The notes under the pieces are model-generated. The model had not been told where the DNA came from. It was given only the letters and a program-made list of their open reading frames with translations, and made no database searches. This document shows, piece by piece, positions 48,901-59,405 of a stretch of 64,000 bases of DNA (position 1 is the stretch's first letter; every line of letters begins with the position of its first letter). A program made the position numbers and the translations under genes. Source of the stretch: Plazaster borealis (Eukaryota; Echinodermata; Asteroidea; Forcipulatida; Labidiasteridae). Where the stretch lies: the NCBI GenBank assembly GCA_021014325.1, contig CM037458.1:21559063-21623062 (forward strand), given 5' to 3'.

Positions 48901-51900
48901 AGAAACAATAACAGGCGAACAACACCAAGTCTTGACATCACGCGGGCAACTATTTGGCGTGTTTGCAAGTATCCTTATGACAACAATTGGACTTGAAGGT
49001 AACAGCCACTGTGTCCAGAACAAAATCAAATGTAATCATAGTGAGGGATAACAAGGGATTTTCTTAAATTAAGGCCCGATAACACGAAGATGAGTAAAAA
49101 ATACCTTTCAGTGACCAATATAATGGAAAATGACACAAATTGTGCCTCGTGATATATTTGTTGAATACACCAGCCTCGCCTATCCCCTCTAGGTCGTTTT
49201 TGAAGTGATCCTAAAACATTTTGATATTCTGCATCTCACTGGTGACTATATCTCTTCGGTTAGTTCGCTCGTCAGCGCGATCGACCAGCCGTGAGATATG
49301 ATACGGTGGTCATTGCATATCAACCATTGAATAAAAGCCCGGGAAATCGTTGCTGTAAAGGGCCACTTAACGGCCAATTTGACGGTCGATGGACGCCCCC
49401 GGGTCCTACACGGTTAATCTATAAAAAGCGCGCATTTTTTCAGGGATCATTTTGTCGTCTGCACGCTGGGTAAGAATGGCCGTGCATTCACGGGTGAAGC
49501 CAGCTGCCGCGCCGCATGAAATATGATTTTGGCCCGGGAAATTCGACCAGATTTCTGCCAGATAATGGTCGGACAGTTAAGGGATGAATAGATCTATAAA
49601 ACGGAGAGGTGGTGCTTACAAAGACTTTGATGAAACTCATCGGCCTTTCATCGGTTGCGTGTAGTGATAATATAATTACATCCTTGAGGAAACAGATTTT
49701 GTTAAAGGTTTGTAGTTAGAATCAAAGATAATTCCCACATTGGGAATTCAGTGAACCGCGTTTATTATAGGAACAAAATTTAAACACGTCACTGTCGAAG
49801 GTAATTGAGGTGTAGAACTGTACAAAAACATGAATTCTCGCAACCGTCATCAGTCGTTTATACACAGACTTGAATGTGACACCGTGCTATTTTTCCCCCT
49901 GCAACGACGAGCAAATTAATTTCAACACATTACTACACAGTTTCATTCTTGAACATTCCAACGCCTTCACGATTCCAAACACTATCCCGTGGGCATATTT
50001 AAATAAATGGCATACCGAAATCACAACTTCGCCTGCAGCTCGCAATCGCGAACGGCTCATCTTAAAAGAGAACTAGACAACTTGGATATTATGATTAAAC
50101 AGCTTGCCTGGTTTGTGTTATTTTGTTTTAAGCCACCCTAGCTCGGTGGTAATACAGTCTATCTATACGAGGTTTACACATTGTAATAAGAGAGCTTTGA
50201 CATTACTGTCCACCGATGTCTGTTTGGGGGAGTTTAGCTCTTCAAAGGGGGCCGCAGTTAGCCCCCAGCCAGCCCACACCGGCGATGTATAAGACACGCA
50301 ATCATCGCTTAACAAGGACAAACAGATCGGTTTTGTTTTTAATTGCTTTGCCTTTTCTTATCAGGGGGTAAGTGATGTTAGATAGCGAGCGGTTCCTGTT
50401 GTCTATTACGAAAAGGACGAGTGCGACAAGTGTAACACGACCGGGAGACAATTTGTTTATAAGATCAGATCACGAAATATTAATTAATAAACACCTCAAA
50501 TAAACAAGGTTATAGAGATGAAGCCGCTGTTTAACTCTCCGGAGAGAGAAAATATGTTGCAGTGTTGTTAACATCTCAAGACACAAACTAGTGTGTATAG
50601 TTGTTGACATGCTAGAGTCATTTTAATGTAACTTTTTATATTTTCGTACGGATGGCGAAGCTCGTTGGAGTGCTGCCAACAACTTTCCCCATCACTTAAG
50701 ATTAACATGTAACTTTGGAATCTTTTTTCTCGCCCTCAAGTATAGAATATCAGTAACCCATTATCAAGTCCACATCAGAATCGGATCTCATTGTCTCAGC
50801 TGATGCTCTAAACCACGCCTTCTAAATTCCTTATATGAAATAACAACTTTGCTTGGGTTTCACTTTAATTTGCTATCATTAAAAATAGTATCTTGCTTTA
50901 TCATGAAGCATTCCTTTGGCAGAGTACTCGACGAGGAGGGGAAAACAATTTACCCCTATCCCTCTAAAAAAAAAAAAAAAAATCGTTAAGTAGGATTCTT
51001 TATCTAGAAATGTGACCCGGGTTTCAAAATGCACACAATATAGATAAAGATTGGAATATGAATTGACAAACTTTAGGTAACATGATTGTTATTAATCTCA
51101 GTTACATGTATTAAAGGTATCGTACACGTTTGGTAATGACTCAAAACAAATATTAGCATAAAAACTTACTTGGTAACAAGCAACGGAGAACTGTTGATAG
51201 TATAAAACATTGTAGGAAACGACTCCCTCTGAAGTAACGTAGTTTTTGAGAAAGAGGAATTTCTCACTAAAATAACAAAAAACTTCTTGCAAGAAGTTTT
51301 TATTCCTATCTGAAAGCGCACAATTGTACAACAAGGGTGTTTTTTCTTTCATCATTTTCTTGCAACTTCGATGACCAATTGAGCCCAAATTTTCACAGGC
51401 TTGTTATTTTATGCATATGTTGGGATACACCAAGTGAGAACACTGGTCTTTGATAATTTCCAAACGTGTTCAGTTCAGTGCCTTTAAAATATTACATGTT
51501 TTGTGAGATGTTTTTGTTCTCAAAGGAAAACGAAGACCCCAAAAAGAAGATGTTTCATCCTAATGCTTAGAGTGAGTCATGGTGTAAAGACAGAGTAACT
51601 AAGCGACAATGTATATAGGCCTACCTGGTGACGGTTGTTACTGGGTGTGAGAAACTCGTTAACAAAAATGACCTTCCAGTTGACTGCGATTTCGATTCGA
51701 ACGTCGGCAAATTGTCGCCACCACACCATTCCCAACTTGATTCATTGATTCTCGTCAGAATATTGTGATTCTCGTAATGTGTTACGTGCAAGCATAGCCC
51801 GTATTATCCCCCTTAATATGAATGATGAACTATTAGTTTTGTAAGAGCATTGATTACATTTAAAAAATCAATTTGAACTTTGGAAATAGTTACTTTTCAC

Positions 51901-54900
51901 ACAATCAGCATGTACGGTTGCTTCTGTAGTCCTTTGCAATACACAATGTGTATGAAACCATTATTGAATGTGAACATTTATTATGCCACTTTGCTTATGC
52001 CCGGACGTTGGGTCCTAATACAAATTAATGACCCAGTACTACATTTCTATACTAAGTTGCCAAATATTGTCATACAATCATGTGTTTACAGTTTAGTTTT
52101 GTTTTGTTACGTCGTGAAAGTGCTAGGTCTGATTTTGTACCGATTTGGCTGGGAAATTTAGATTTAAATTTTAAATAGCTATTTTTTTAGATTCGAGAAA
52201 GTCACAAGCTTCCATGTATATAGTGTTCTCCCGTAAGTGGTTCGCTGCCCAAATGATAACTAAAACACCTAAGGACCAGTCGAAATTCACTCCAAGTGGT
52301 CCCACTGACTATAGTTAAGTGTTGCAAAGCATCCTTATTTCATTTTAAATATTGACTAGTGAAAAAGCTGACAGACTAATAAAACGACCAGCTATGGTCC
52401 TGCTGGCCAGTCACTAAAAAAGTTAAGGGCAAACCCTGTAAAGGTATCGCACGAAAAAAACCGCTGATGATAAGTTTTAGTTCAAAACTTTAAAAAAAAT
52501 TATTGTCGGGATCCCAACATTATCTCGCGTCCAACAGCCATGTGCCATGTGCAAACAGTTACTATGTATTTTGTGTATTGCCCGTGGCAAGTGTTTTCAT
52601 TTATTTATTATTAATTTATTTATTTATTATTAATTTATTTATTTATTAAGGATGAAACTTGACACTTCAGGAGGGCTTAGCCCCGACGTCAACAAATTAT
52701 GGGAATTCGGTGTGAATCTGATGAAAAACTTGTCAATTTGAGCAGTATTGCTGAACAAGTGTTCACATCGAAACTTTACTAATTAAGAACGTAGGCCTAC
52801 TTGTAGTTATATACATGCATTGGGAAAACAAAGATGTGATAATATCTCGTTGAAGGGGTGGCGATGCAGTCATCTCGAAATTAAGTTTTGTTTTAAGTGG
52901 AACAAACAGAGTGGATCATCAGCAATAAACCAAATACAATTTTGCATGTTACATGTATTTTGTGCATTGTCCATGGCAAATGCGAAGCTTTTTTTGTTTT
53001 GAAACGGCATCATCTGTCAAAACTCGTTCAGAGAAAGAAATTCTTTACTAGCTAACCGCTGATTTCACAATGACTAGAATAAGTATTGTGGTCTGGAATC
53101 ACAATTTATGGATTGTGCAAATTCATAATCATAGACGTTAAACCAATGGTTGTAATGAGAGACTGAGATTGGCTGTTGCCAGCTTGGCGTTTATATCCCC
53201 TTGTGTGAGCTTTGCCAAGTTCTTGTTTTGAAGATCATCTAAACAAACAAACAAACAAACAATCTGTGTATTATTCTTGAATAAAAATTACTCGAGGGAA
53301 TTTCGCAAATTCATGGTTTGCAGTTTAAAAACCCTTCCTATAAATGACTATGCCGCCATATTTCTTTTCCCTGAAACAAACCCGTGTATGCCTTACTATA
53401 CAGATAAACGGTAACGAAGCTCTTCGTCATGTGAAGGTGATTTATCTGTTTTGGGAAGAAATTGCTCACTTTAACACTCAAAGGGGTGTAAGTCTCACCA
53501 AAGCTATAAAGAACAACAAGTTTTCTTAATTTATTTGCTAATTTGTCTATGAAGATCAACAGTGATATACGCTCCACTGAGGGGAAAAACCCATAGATAG
53601 CAAGCAAAAGCGCCAACAATATTGCTATATTAGGCCCCTATCGGGAGTTGGCTAAAGTCTAGTCACCGACTCACCCTGACTACAACGGCCTCCGCAGTTA
53701 ATATAATTCTAAATGGCCACTTCATGCACATATCCTGTGCACGAAACAGACGTTAGTAGGAGTAATTATGGTGGAGCGTACCGTTTACAAAGCTATACAC
53801 ACTAATTGGGTACTTAGTGTTAATTGGATTGGCGATTGCCGGGAAAACTTGAAGTAAAGAGTCGTTTGGATAATTGGCGATAACCATTTACATATTATTT
53901 GGTTCGGCCTGTTATAGGATCATTCGTTGGCTTATAAACTTGTTGCTTTGAAAATTGATTAGTATTTTGTAAAATGTTAATTTAGATTAGGTGGACACTT
54001 GCTTTGTTTATCATCTGTGATTGCAATTGAGCAGACGATTTGGGTGATTTTTGATGATTATTGTAACAATACGATGAGGATGATTTTCGAGAACGATTTT
54101 ATTTGGACAAGAATACAACTTTTTAGACTAGCTCTTATGCTCTTGGCGACCTGGCGTTTGTATCAAACCTCTGACGATGAGGGATGGCATTAAGGAAAAC
54201 ACTGTTTTGTGTTTGAAAGATCCTCATTCTTAAAAATGATTTCCAATTGAAAAACAAAGCAATCTCAAAGCAGCATTTGTTGTGCTACATGAGCCAAATA
54301 AGGACATGACACAAACATGGAGGTTTTTACACCAAAAATGCAAAAACTTTCAGCCTCTATAGTGTGTTACCTGCAGCCTCTAACCTTGCATAGATCACAT
54401 TTAGAATAAAAGATATACCTATGAGAACTGCGAAAGAACTACTGCTTAAGAGTTCAGATAGCGATCAGATTTTGTCTGAAATTAGAAACGAATATGTTGG
54501 AAATCGAAATCGTTTGGATTTCTACCAGTAAGAGTTTCACATCTCACAATGAACTCCTTTCGTTCATAAAAGTCTGTTATATGGAAGACGGTTAGAGGTG
54601 TTGCACACGTTGCTTACATGTTACACTTAATAGTCAAAAAAAAATATTTAAAAAAACAAAACGGTTTTCATATCCTAATCAGTTGTGATTAAAATAACAT
54701 CATATAGGCCTAGTTCTAAATTACTATTTATGACTAGTTTGCCCCGAAATTTGAGAGGGGAAAAAATGTCCTTTCACTTTAGAGCAATTTCATATAACGG
54801 TATACGTTTAATTTTAACAGATTAAAAGCGACAATTTGCCACTGGGGTGTATGTACCCAGAGTGGGTGAACGATACGATCGATTCAGAGTATAAACCCCG

Positions 54901-57532
54901 TGTCAATATACCTCGCTGAGCAGTTGGCTAAACCTTATTATTTTTGTGAATGGCGTAAAGTCAAGCCGTTAACATGTGCAAACTCCATTGTGCTTTGTAA
55001 TGCTTGGTGTTTAGTGGTCTCCTTCCCCCAAGGGCTATGGAGGAGATTTACCGTATACCACAAATACAAGCTTCCCGCATAAATCAACGCAATGGTCTCC
55101 AGAGGTCTTTAAGGACGGCCATGAAACGGCCTCGTCGCGTGGCGCGCAATTCGTAAAGCAATACTCACGACGGACGGTAAACCGTACACAAATGCCGCTG
55201 AAAAGCAACTTCAACTTGAGCCATTCAGATGATCGATTTGGGCAATAGCTCTTCTTGGAAATCGAACTCGGAATATTTCTTGAATTGTTAATATAAAATG
55301 GCAACTTATATAGTATCATTGAAAAAAAAACCCAAGCGAAATAGTAGAAAGGTTGTTTTGCAAATTTGTGTTCATTAAAATTAAAACACATAATTCATTT
55401 GTGGGGGGGGGGGCACAATAACGTTCTGAAACCAATGTTTAAAACATTTTTGTTTTGTTAAAGAAAATAAATTGACACTTCATGTGGGCTTATCCCTGAC
55501 GTCAAAACACTTAACAGGGAACTAGGTGTAGATCTGATGAAAACTTGGCCAATTTAAGCAGTGTTGCCGAAACAATGTTCACTCAGGGAAACTTGATTAA
55601 TTGTGTATTTTGTAGTTACCCATGCATCGGGTTAAATAAAGATCCGATTTCGCTTTGAAGAGGGGTGACAGTCTTCTCATCTCAAAAATAGAAGTTTCGT
55701 TTTGTAGAACAAATAGAGTGGATACTGTACTGGGCAATAGTTTATATACACAACCACGGTGATACTCTGGCACCGATTTCACAATGAGTTAAGATTGATC
55801 TTAACTGTGTACAGTCTTACTTGCTAAGCAAAGTGTGATCTCACAAATCACTATACGGCGATTTTGGCAACTCATCTTTAGAAGAATCTTAGTGCTTTGT
55901 GAAATCTAGCCCTGTATAAGAACAACTTGAACTGAGGAATCCATCTTTGGAAGAGTTCTAGATCTGTGTAATCAATGTTACGTTCTGTTTATAACCTAAA
56001 CTTCCTTTGCGGTAGAAATGCAAGAATAACAAACTCTTTTCCTCTTGTTGTAGTGTTTGATATAATTTCAGTCAACCCCATATCAGGTGATCGTGTGAAG
56101 TTGCAATGGCAGTGTTCAAAGATGAACTTTCATTTCGGCAGTACGGCCTTTCAAGGATTTTAAACACCATTCAGATGAAGGGTGGTCGATTTTTTTCGGC
56201 AAAACAACTTCCAAAATGTTGTTCTATTTACACGATCTGACAGTGTGATTTACGCCCGACTACAAAACACGTTGTGTTTTTTTCTCGTTAAGAACTTGGT
56301 ATACAAAAATGGAATCATGATTTCATTTGAGTTTGCAGTTGAACTGTAATAATGATCAAATGAATGGGTAAAGCAAAGAGAGGTAAAGGAAGCTTGCCGT
56401 TAATGATTAGTTGTGTCATGGATGTTGTATTGAACTTTTCCCCAAAAATTGGCACGAAGAGATATCTGTCCACACAAAAAACACCCCCAAAAAAACCCGA
56501 CACATGCATATGCCGGAAACAGAACATCATCATTATTTCATCTGCCGTACTCTCGGTCTTATTGGCATGTTTTAATTGTGGCGATTTAAAAGTCCGTAAT
56601 TGCTAGCTGACTGTTACTTTGCACTATTCTACAAGGTTAGGGCCTAATGAGAGTTAAATAGATGTATGCATATGTAGTGATTTTAAAAGATAATTCAAGG
56701 AAACCTATTTAATGATAAGTAGACACTCGCTTTCATTACACAGCCCGCACAATGCTAAGCGGGATATCTGTCACGAACCTTGAACCTTTATAATTCACTT
56801 AATCTTCATCATAGCCTATTTACGAATAAACACAAATACCGCCATATCAATACTTCAAAAAAAGGTATAACTCATATGTAACTCACATATATGTATTTGT
56901 CTTCGCTTTTGTTTTTTATGAGTGGCAAGTGTCCGTTGCCGGTGTTTAAACATCACTTACCATGTTTACGTTTTACCGGCATGGTGACCGGAGACTATTA
57001 ACTTTAAGCGTTATGTGGGATTCAGTTTGTGATGAATTTGTCAAGTGAAAATCTTACCTGGAAAACCTCTGTGTCCGAACAACCTATTCCGTGCCAGAAA
57101 CCAAGGGTACAGTCCGAACGGCTCTCGCCGTGGCGGTGAGCCGAACACCCCGGCCAGGGCTGTCGGGTGATGATGCGGTGACGGGAAGCCGTGAGGTGGC
57201 GGCATGCCGAACGGCTGCGGCACGGGGAACCCAGGGTGCGCTGCCGGGGCGGTCTCTGACGGGTAGCCCAGCTCCGACGGGTACAGTCCTTTAATCGAGT
57301 GCGGGAAAGAGCTGATGAAGGGTGACTCTGAGGCTGACGTCGGGCTTGGCTTGTGCAGTCTGCTGATGACGATAGGGGTGAAGGGTGTCGGTGAGCCCAC
57401 GGACTCAGGCGACGATGTGGTGGGGGCTGGGGGATGATTAGGGGGGCTGGATGGCTTCGACACCAGGGACTCAATGCTGAAGCAACTGGGCTTGGAAGGC
57501 GGGGGTGGTTGGTAAAGATCTACAGCAGACAT
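36826..57532 (-). CDS. Emx: Emx homeobox transcription factor, whole gene (3 coding exons joined 57532-57058, 47810-47629, 36963-36826)
   Basis: This is an ANTP-class homeodomain transcription factor of the empty spiracles/EMX family, a nuclear DNA-binding protein. Relatives pattern the head and brain in insects and the dorsal forebrain and urogenital tract in vertebrates; its role in this animal is not shown by sequence. The joined frame gives about 264 residues, close to vertebrate EMX2 (about 250). Visible in order: FSIESLV (18-24, eh1-like), a Pro/Ser/His-rich linker, [18 protein letters not shown] (142-159), the homeodomain (176-235) with KRIRTAFSP at its start, [11 protein letters not shown] in the middle and [12 protein letters not shown] in helix 3, an acidic/lysine stretch, and GSHHVSRWR near the end. 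Trp48 and Asn51 of the homeodomain are present. Introns are phase 1 (after the YPW block) and phase 0 (homeodomain 44/45). No other gene is recognised on either side. The family call is very secure; the start codon is less so. Confidence 0.97.
37440..37700. promoter_or_regulatory. GC-rich island in Emx intron 2, candidate regulatory
   Basis: Unusually GC- and CpG-rich for this intron (GCGCGGGGG, CCCCGGCGCTG, GCAAGCGGCGGC). Open on two frames but with no protein family. Regulatory role is inference only. Confidence 0.25.
38405..38740 (+). repeat. tRNA-derived SINE, near full length
   Basis: Carries a perfect RNA polymerase III B-box, GGTTCGAATCC (38455-38465), followed by GTGCCCTTGAGCAAGGCACT, a motif typical of tRNA-derived SINEs in many animals, and the body shared with 13391-13625. 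The A-box is less clear. It ends in an A-rich stretch near 38730. Confidence 0.85.
39048..39722 (-). other. Unassigned 224-codon open frame in Emx intron 2
   Basis: Longest open frame in the window not explained by repeats, on the same strand as Emx. The translation has scattered Cys, a KKKQKKR patch and a hydrophobic Leu run near its end, but no domain I recognise, and the codon pattern does not look coding. More likely chance or a conserved non-coding block than a gene. Confidence 0.2.
40429..40790 (-). repeat. Family G element (relative of family A)
   Basis: Starts AAAGGTATTATACAGAACTGG, contains GTTGCTACAACCAAAATTAA, CATGGTTTTTCACTATTTTC and AAGCCCAAATTTTTCCC. Its right half pairs in inverse orientation with 4036-4245. 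No clean TTAA on the right. Confidence 0.75.
41439..41487 (+). repeat. AAAT microsatellite
   Basis: Runs of ATAA/AAAT with a few interruptions. Confidence 0.85.
43322..43446 (-). repeat. Family A MITE, truncated
   Basis: TTAAAGGCACTGAACACG, AGACCAGTGTTCTCACTTGG, CCTGTGAAAATTTGGGCTC, TCATCGAAGTTGCA, then an abrupt end before the central palindrome. Confidence 0.88.
46127..46170 (+). repeat. Two poly-A runs
   Basis: Two runs of about 17 A separated by a short TACCCAAACC spacer. They may be the tail of a lost retroposon; no body is recognised. Confidence 0.8.
47257..47317. repeat. Perfect 20 bp hairpin, 61 bp in all
   Basis: Arms 47257-47276 (GAATGAGGTGCATGCTGGTC) and 47298-47317 around a 21 bp loop, about 310 bp from Emx exon 2 within intron 2. 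Confidence 0.85.
47629..47810 (-). CDS. Emx: Emx coding exon 2 (most of the homeodomain)
   Basis: The exon is 182 bp: two bases finishing Gly159, then 60 codons. The acceptor is pyrimidine-rich and ends TTATCGCAG; the donor is CAG then GTGGGT. It encodes a short linker, [17 protein letters not shown], and homeodomain positions 1-44, with [20 protein letters not shown] diagnostic for Emx rather than other ANTP-class genes. The exon ends after Gln44 of the homeodomain, the classical 44/45 intron position. Relative to the usual vertebrate sequence the visible changes are conservative (for example [10 protein letters not shown] at the end). Confidence 0.97.
49260..49560. promoter_or_regulatory. 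Candidate regulatory island in Emx intron 1
   Basis: GC- and CpG-rich unique block in AT-rich intron, including ATTGCATATCAA, ATGGACGCCCCCGGG and GGCCCGGGAAATTCG. No coding or repeat explanation. Confidence 0.25.
51111..51487 (+). repeat. Family A MITE, full copy
   Basis: TTAA at 51111-51114 and 51484-51487, intact AACTTCTTGCAAGAAG centre. GTTCAGTTCAGTGCC at the right end shows a 5 bp slippage duplication. Confidence 0.92.
52599..52648 (+). repeat. TTTA microsatellite
   Basis: TTTATTTATTATTAA runs leading directly into repeat K copy 1. Confidence 0.85.
52650..52940 (+). repeat. Repeat K, copy 1
   Basis: Pairs with 55460-55755: TTGACACTTCAGGAGGGCTT, GACGTCAA, ATCTGATGAAAAACTTG, TATACATGCATTGGG, TCATCTCGAAATTAAGTTT, and GGAACAAACAGAGTGGAT. 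About 75-80% alike by eye; no termini resolved. Confidence 0.75.
53093..53342 (+). repeat. Repeat D, copy 2 (no palindromic insertion)
   Basis: Counterpart of 4621-4928: ATTGGCTGTTGCCAGCTTGG, CCTTGTGTGAGCTTTGCC, an AAAC microsatellite near 53240-53260, and ATTCATGGTTTGCAG. It preserves the unfilled target near 53145-53160. Confidence 0.85.
55460..55755 (+). repeat. Repeat K, copy 2
   Basis: Same blocks as copy 1 (TTGACACTTCATGTGGGCTT, GACGTCAA, ATCTGATGAAAACTTGG, TCATCTCAAAAATAGAAGTT, and GAACAAATAGAGTGGAT). Confidence 0.75.
55775..55906. repeat. Degenerate foldback related to 31716-31877
   Basis: Ends GATTTCACAATGAGTTAAG and CTTAGTGCTTTGTGAAATC are inverted; AAGATTGATCTT is a short inner palindrome. 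The interior is much decayed. Confidence 0.55.
57058..57532 (-). CDS. Emx: Emx coding exon 1 (N-terminal region)
   Basis: This exon encodes residues 1-158 plus the first base of codon 159. I chose the ATG at 57532 because its context is ACCATG with A at -3. An in-frame ATG at 57562 would add ten residues but has a weak context (CTCATG). The exon begins [16 protein letters not shown] and then [10 protein letters not shown], the conserved Emx N-terminal motif resembling the Groucho-binding eh1 motif. A long Pro/Ser-rich, His-containing disordered stretch follows, then the YPW block, which in the family precedes the homeodomain. The exon ends at a clean donor (CCAG then GTAAGA) in phase 1. It is clearly richer in GC than its surroundings. 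Open frames in other registers here, including a 150-codon one, are shadows. Confidence 0.95.
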
Positions 57533-58269
57533 GGTGTCAGTAGTCAGTGGATTAATTATCATGAGAACTCAGTCCAAATTGACGATCTGATGATCACGAC
57601 CCTTCTTGCACTCCTTTCGTGAATATACACAAACCCCCACGAGTTTACTGCTTCACGAACCGTTCTGTTTTGAAGTGATCACAAAAAATCACTCTGTGGA
57701 AAACAAAATCCCCAAATTACAGCACGAAATATCAAACCTCATCGATGGTTTCTGACATCATTATCAAGAAGTCGTGTCTACAAAATGTTGGTGTATGGAA
57801 ATTCCAAGCGCGATCAGCTGGACTTTGAGGCCAAAATCGGCTTCTTGTAGAGAAGAGTGTTTTTTTTCCTGTCCACACCGTCTTCCCACAATACTGACGA
57901 TTGCGAAGTACTGTAGCCAAAAAGACGAAACAAATGATGGTCTCGCCGATGTGTGGGTGTGTGTGAAAGTAGATTGATAGAATCACATCTAAACCTGAAG
58001 ATGACTCTAGTTGGCCTAAAGTGAGGTACATCAGCTGGACAAGCCCACGGGATTTGCTGCACCGTTTAGCCGTGGTGTGACTCTGTATCGGACTCGTCCC
58101 TCGCCGGTTTTTTTGTTACCTGTCAACGCCGTGCCATTTGTATCACACTGATGAACCCCCTACTTTTTAAGTCAGCTCTTTGCGCAAGATAGCTAGCTAC
58201 CATACCATGCGAAGCTCGCTACACACAAAACCCATCCAACGAGCGGCAGTCTAGCCCTAAAATCTGCTA

Positions 58270-58395
58270 ATCGTTCCATTTGCATAGTTACTACTAATTG
58301 GGCCATGACAGAGTACGCGGTCTGACACGACTTGAGTGAGCGTGAAAATGATTGGCTCTCCAGTCACCGTGAGCGGATGACGTAGTTATTAGACA
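58270..58395 (-). promoter_or_regulatory. Candidate Emx upstream promoter region: octamer, CCAAT and CRE-like motifs
   Basis: About 740-860 bp upstream of the Emx ATG there is an ATTTGCAT octamer (58278-58285), a CCAAT box on the minus strand (GAGCCAATCA, near 58350) and TACGTCAT (near 58379), a CRE-like site. Their spacing and orientation are compatible with a promoter on the minus strand. I see no convincing TATA box or initiator, and the transcription start is not located. Confidence 0.3.
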
Positions 58396-58521
58396 GTCCA
58401 TACACAACACAAGCCACTGGACCACTTCCAGTGTAGGTTTTGCGTGTGTGTGCAATTATTGGTCCCGCTGAACGACTGTGTATGGTGGGTATACGCGTTC
58501 TGAGGAGTGAATAAAAGGTAC

Positions 58522-58561
58522 GTTTAACCATGGAGGTAGGATCCTACCTCCATGGTTTAAC
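58522..58561. mobile_element. Tiny palindromic insertion (26 bp) with 7 bp target duplication, upstream of Emx
   Basis: GTTTAAC at 58522-58528 and again at 58555-58561. Between them a perfect palindrome, CATGGAGGTAGGA and its complement (58529-58554). Same termini and same duplication length as at 4823-4870. Confidence 0.65.
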
Positions 58562-59026
58562 AGACCGGGGACCAGCGCTGACTTGACAACCGGTGTGGGC
58601 CCCCAACCATTGGCACAGCGCCACCGCTGCGATTTCCTGACATCATTGATTGTCGACTCTTCAGAGGATAAAATCCCGGTGTTTCGGTTTAGTGTTGTCC
58701 CAAACACAAAAGCAGCAAGATACACTTTATTGTTAAAAAAACCCAAGGCCACAACACATAGGGAGTATAATAGTCTGAACAATGTTATTTTTGACGCGTT
58801 ATTACCCAAAAGTAAATAATGTTTTCGTTGTTGGCTTTTATCCTTTACTGGTACTTGATTATGTTTTCATTTTGCGACAGAGGGGACAACAACATCCAGT
58901 GAGTGAGTGAGGAGAGAGTACAAACAGCGTTGTTCTGGTGGTAGCATAGGCCTATCATTTCTCACAGAATTGTTTGTCAAGAAATTAATAATTACTAACC
59001 AAAACGACCTAATGCAAACAATATTG

Positions 59027-59111
59027 GTTAATTGCCTCACGTTTCGCAACTGGCAGAGTCTTTGAGCATTTGAGAAAGACTCTGCTAGGGTCGAAACGTG
59101 ACGCCATTAAC
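59027..59111. repeat. Imperfect hairpin
   Basis: GTTAATTGCCTCACGTTTCG faces CGAAACGTGACGCCATTAAC, and CAGAGTCTTT faces AAAGACTCTG. A nested stem of about 38 bp with mismatches. Confidence 0.8.
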
Positions 59112-59405
59112 TTTTCTAAATATTTTTTTTAAAGAACTATTTATCATAATAATTAGCCTAGTCAACAATCAAAGTAACAGCATTTGCTCACATACCCTCT
59201 GTTGGAAACTGGAAGGGGAGACATATCAATGTTAGGAGTATAGTTCGGTCAAGTTCTTTAGTTGTTAAGAAAACATTTTCAGTGACCTACCAAACTAGAA
59301 CAAGAAACTAACAGATCACGAACATTTCGTGGGTTGACTGTTTCAAAAAAATGATGCGGGCCTTTATCGGTTACATGTTTCAATGTATATTACTCTTTGC
59401 TTACT

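Larger units (their letters stand above)
47811..57057 (-). other. Emx: Emx intron 1 (about 9.2 kb)
   Basis: Bounded by GTAAGA at 57057 and CGCAG at 47811; phase 1. It holds one family A MITE (51111-51487), two copies of repeat K (near 52650 and 55460), repeat D copy 2 (53093-53342), a TTTA tract and a small foldback. The stretch 47811-51110 is nearly repeat-free and includes a GC-richer island at 49260-49560. No further exon is recognised. Confidence 0.9.
57533..59405. other. Emx upstream flank
   Basis: Apart from the candidate promoter motifs, a 26 bp palindromic insertion (58529) and a hairpin (59027), this is unique sequence. No upstream non-coding exon can be assigned. Confidence 0.5.

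Noticed and set aside
57022..57474. 150-codon minus-strand open frame in another register
   Set aside because: Shadow of Emx exon 1; the true frame carries the conserved FSIESLV and YPW motifs.
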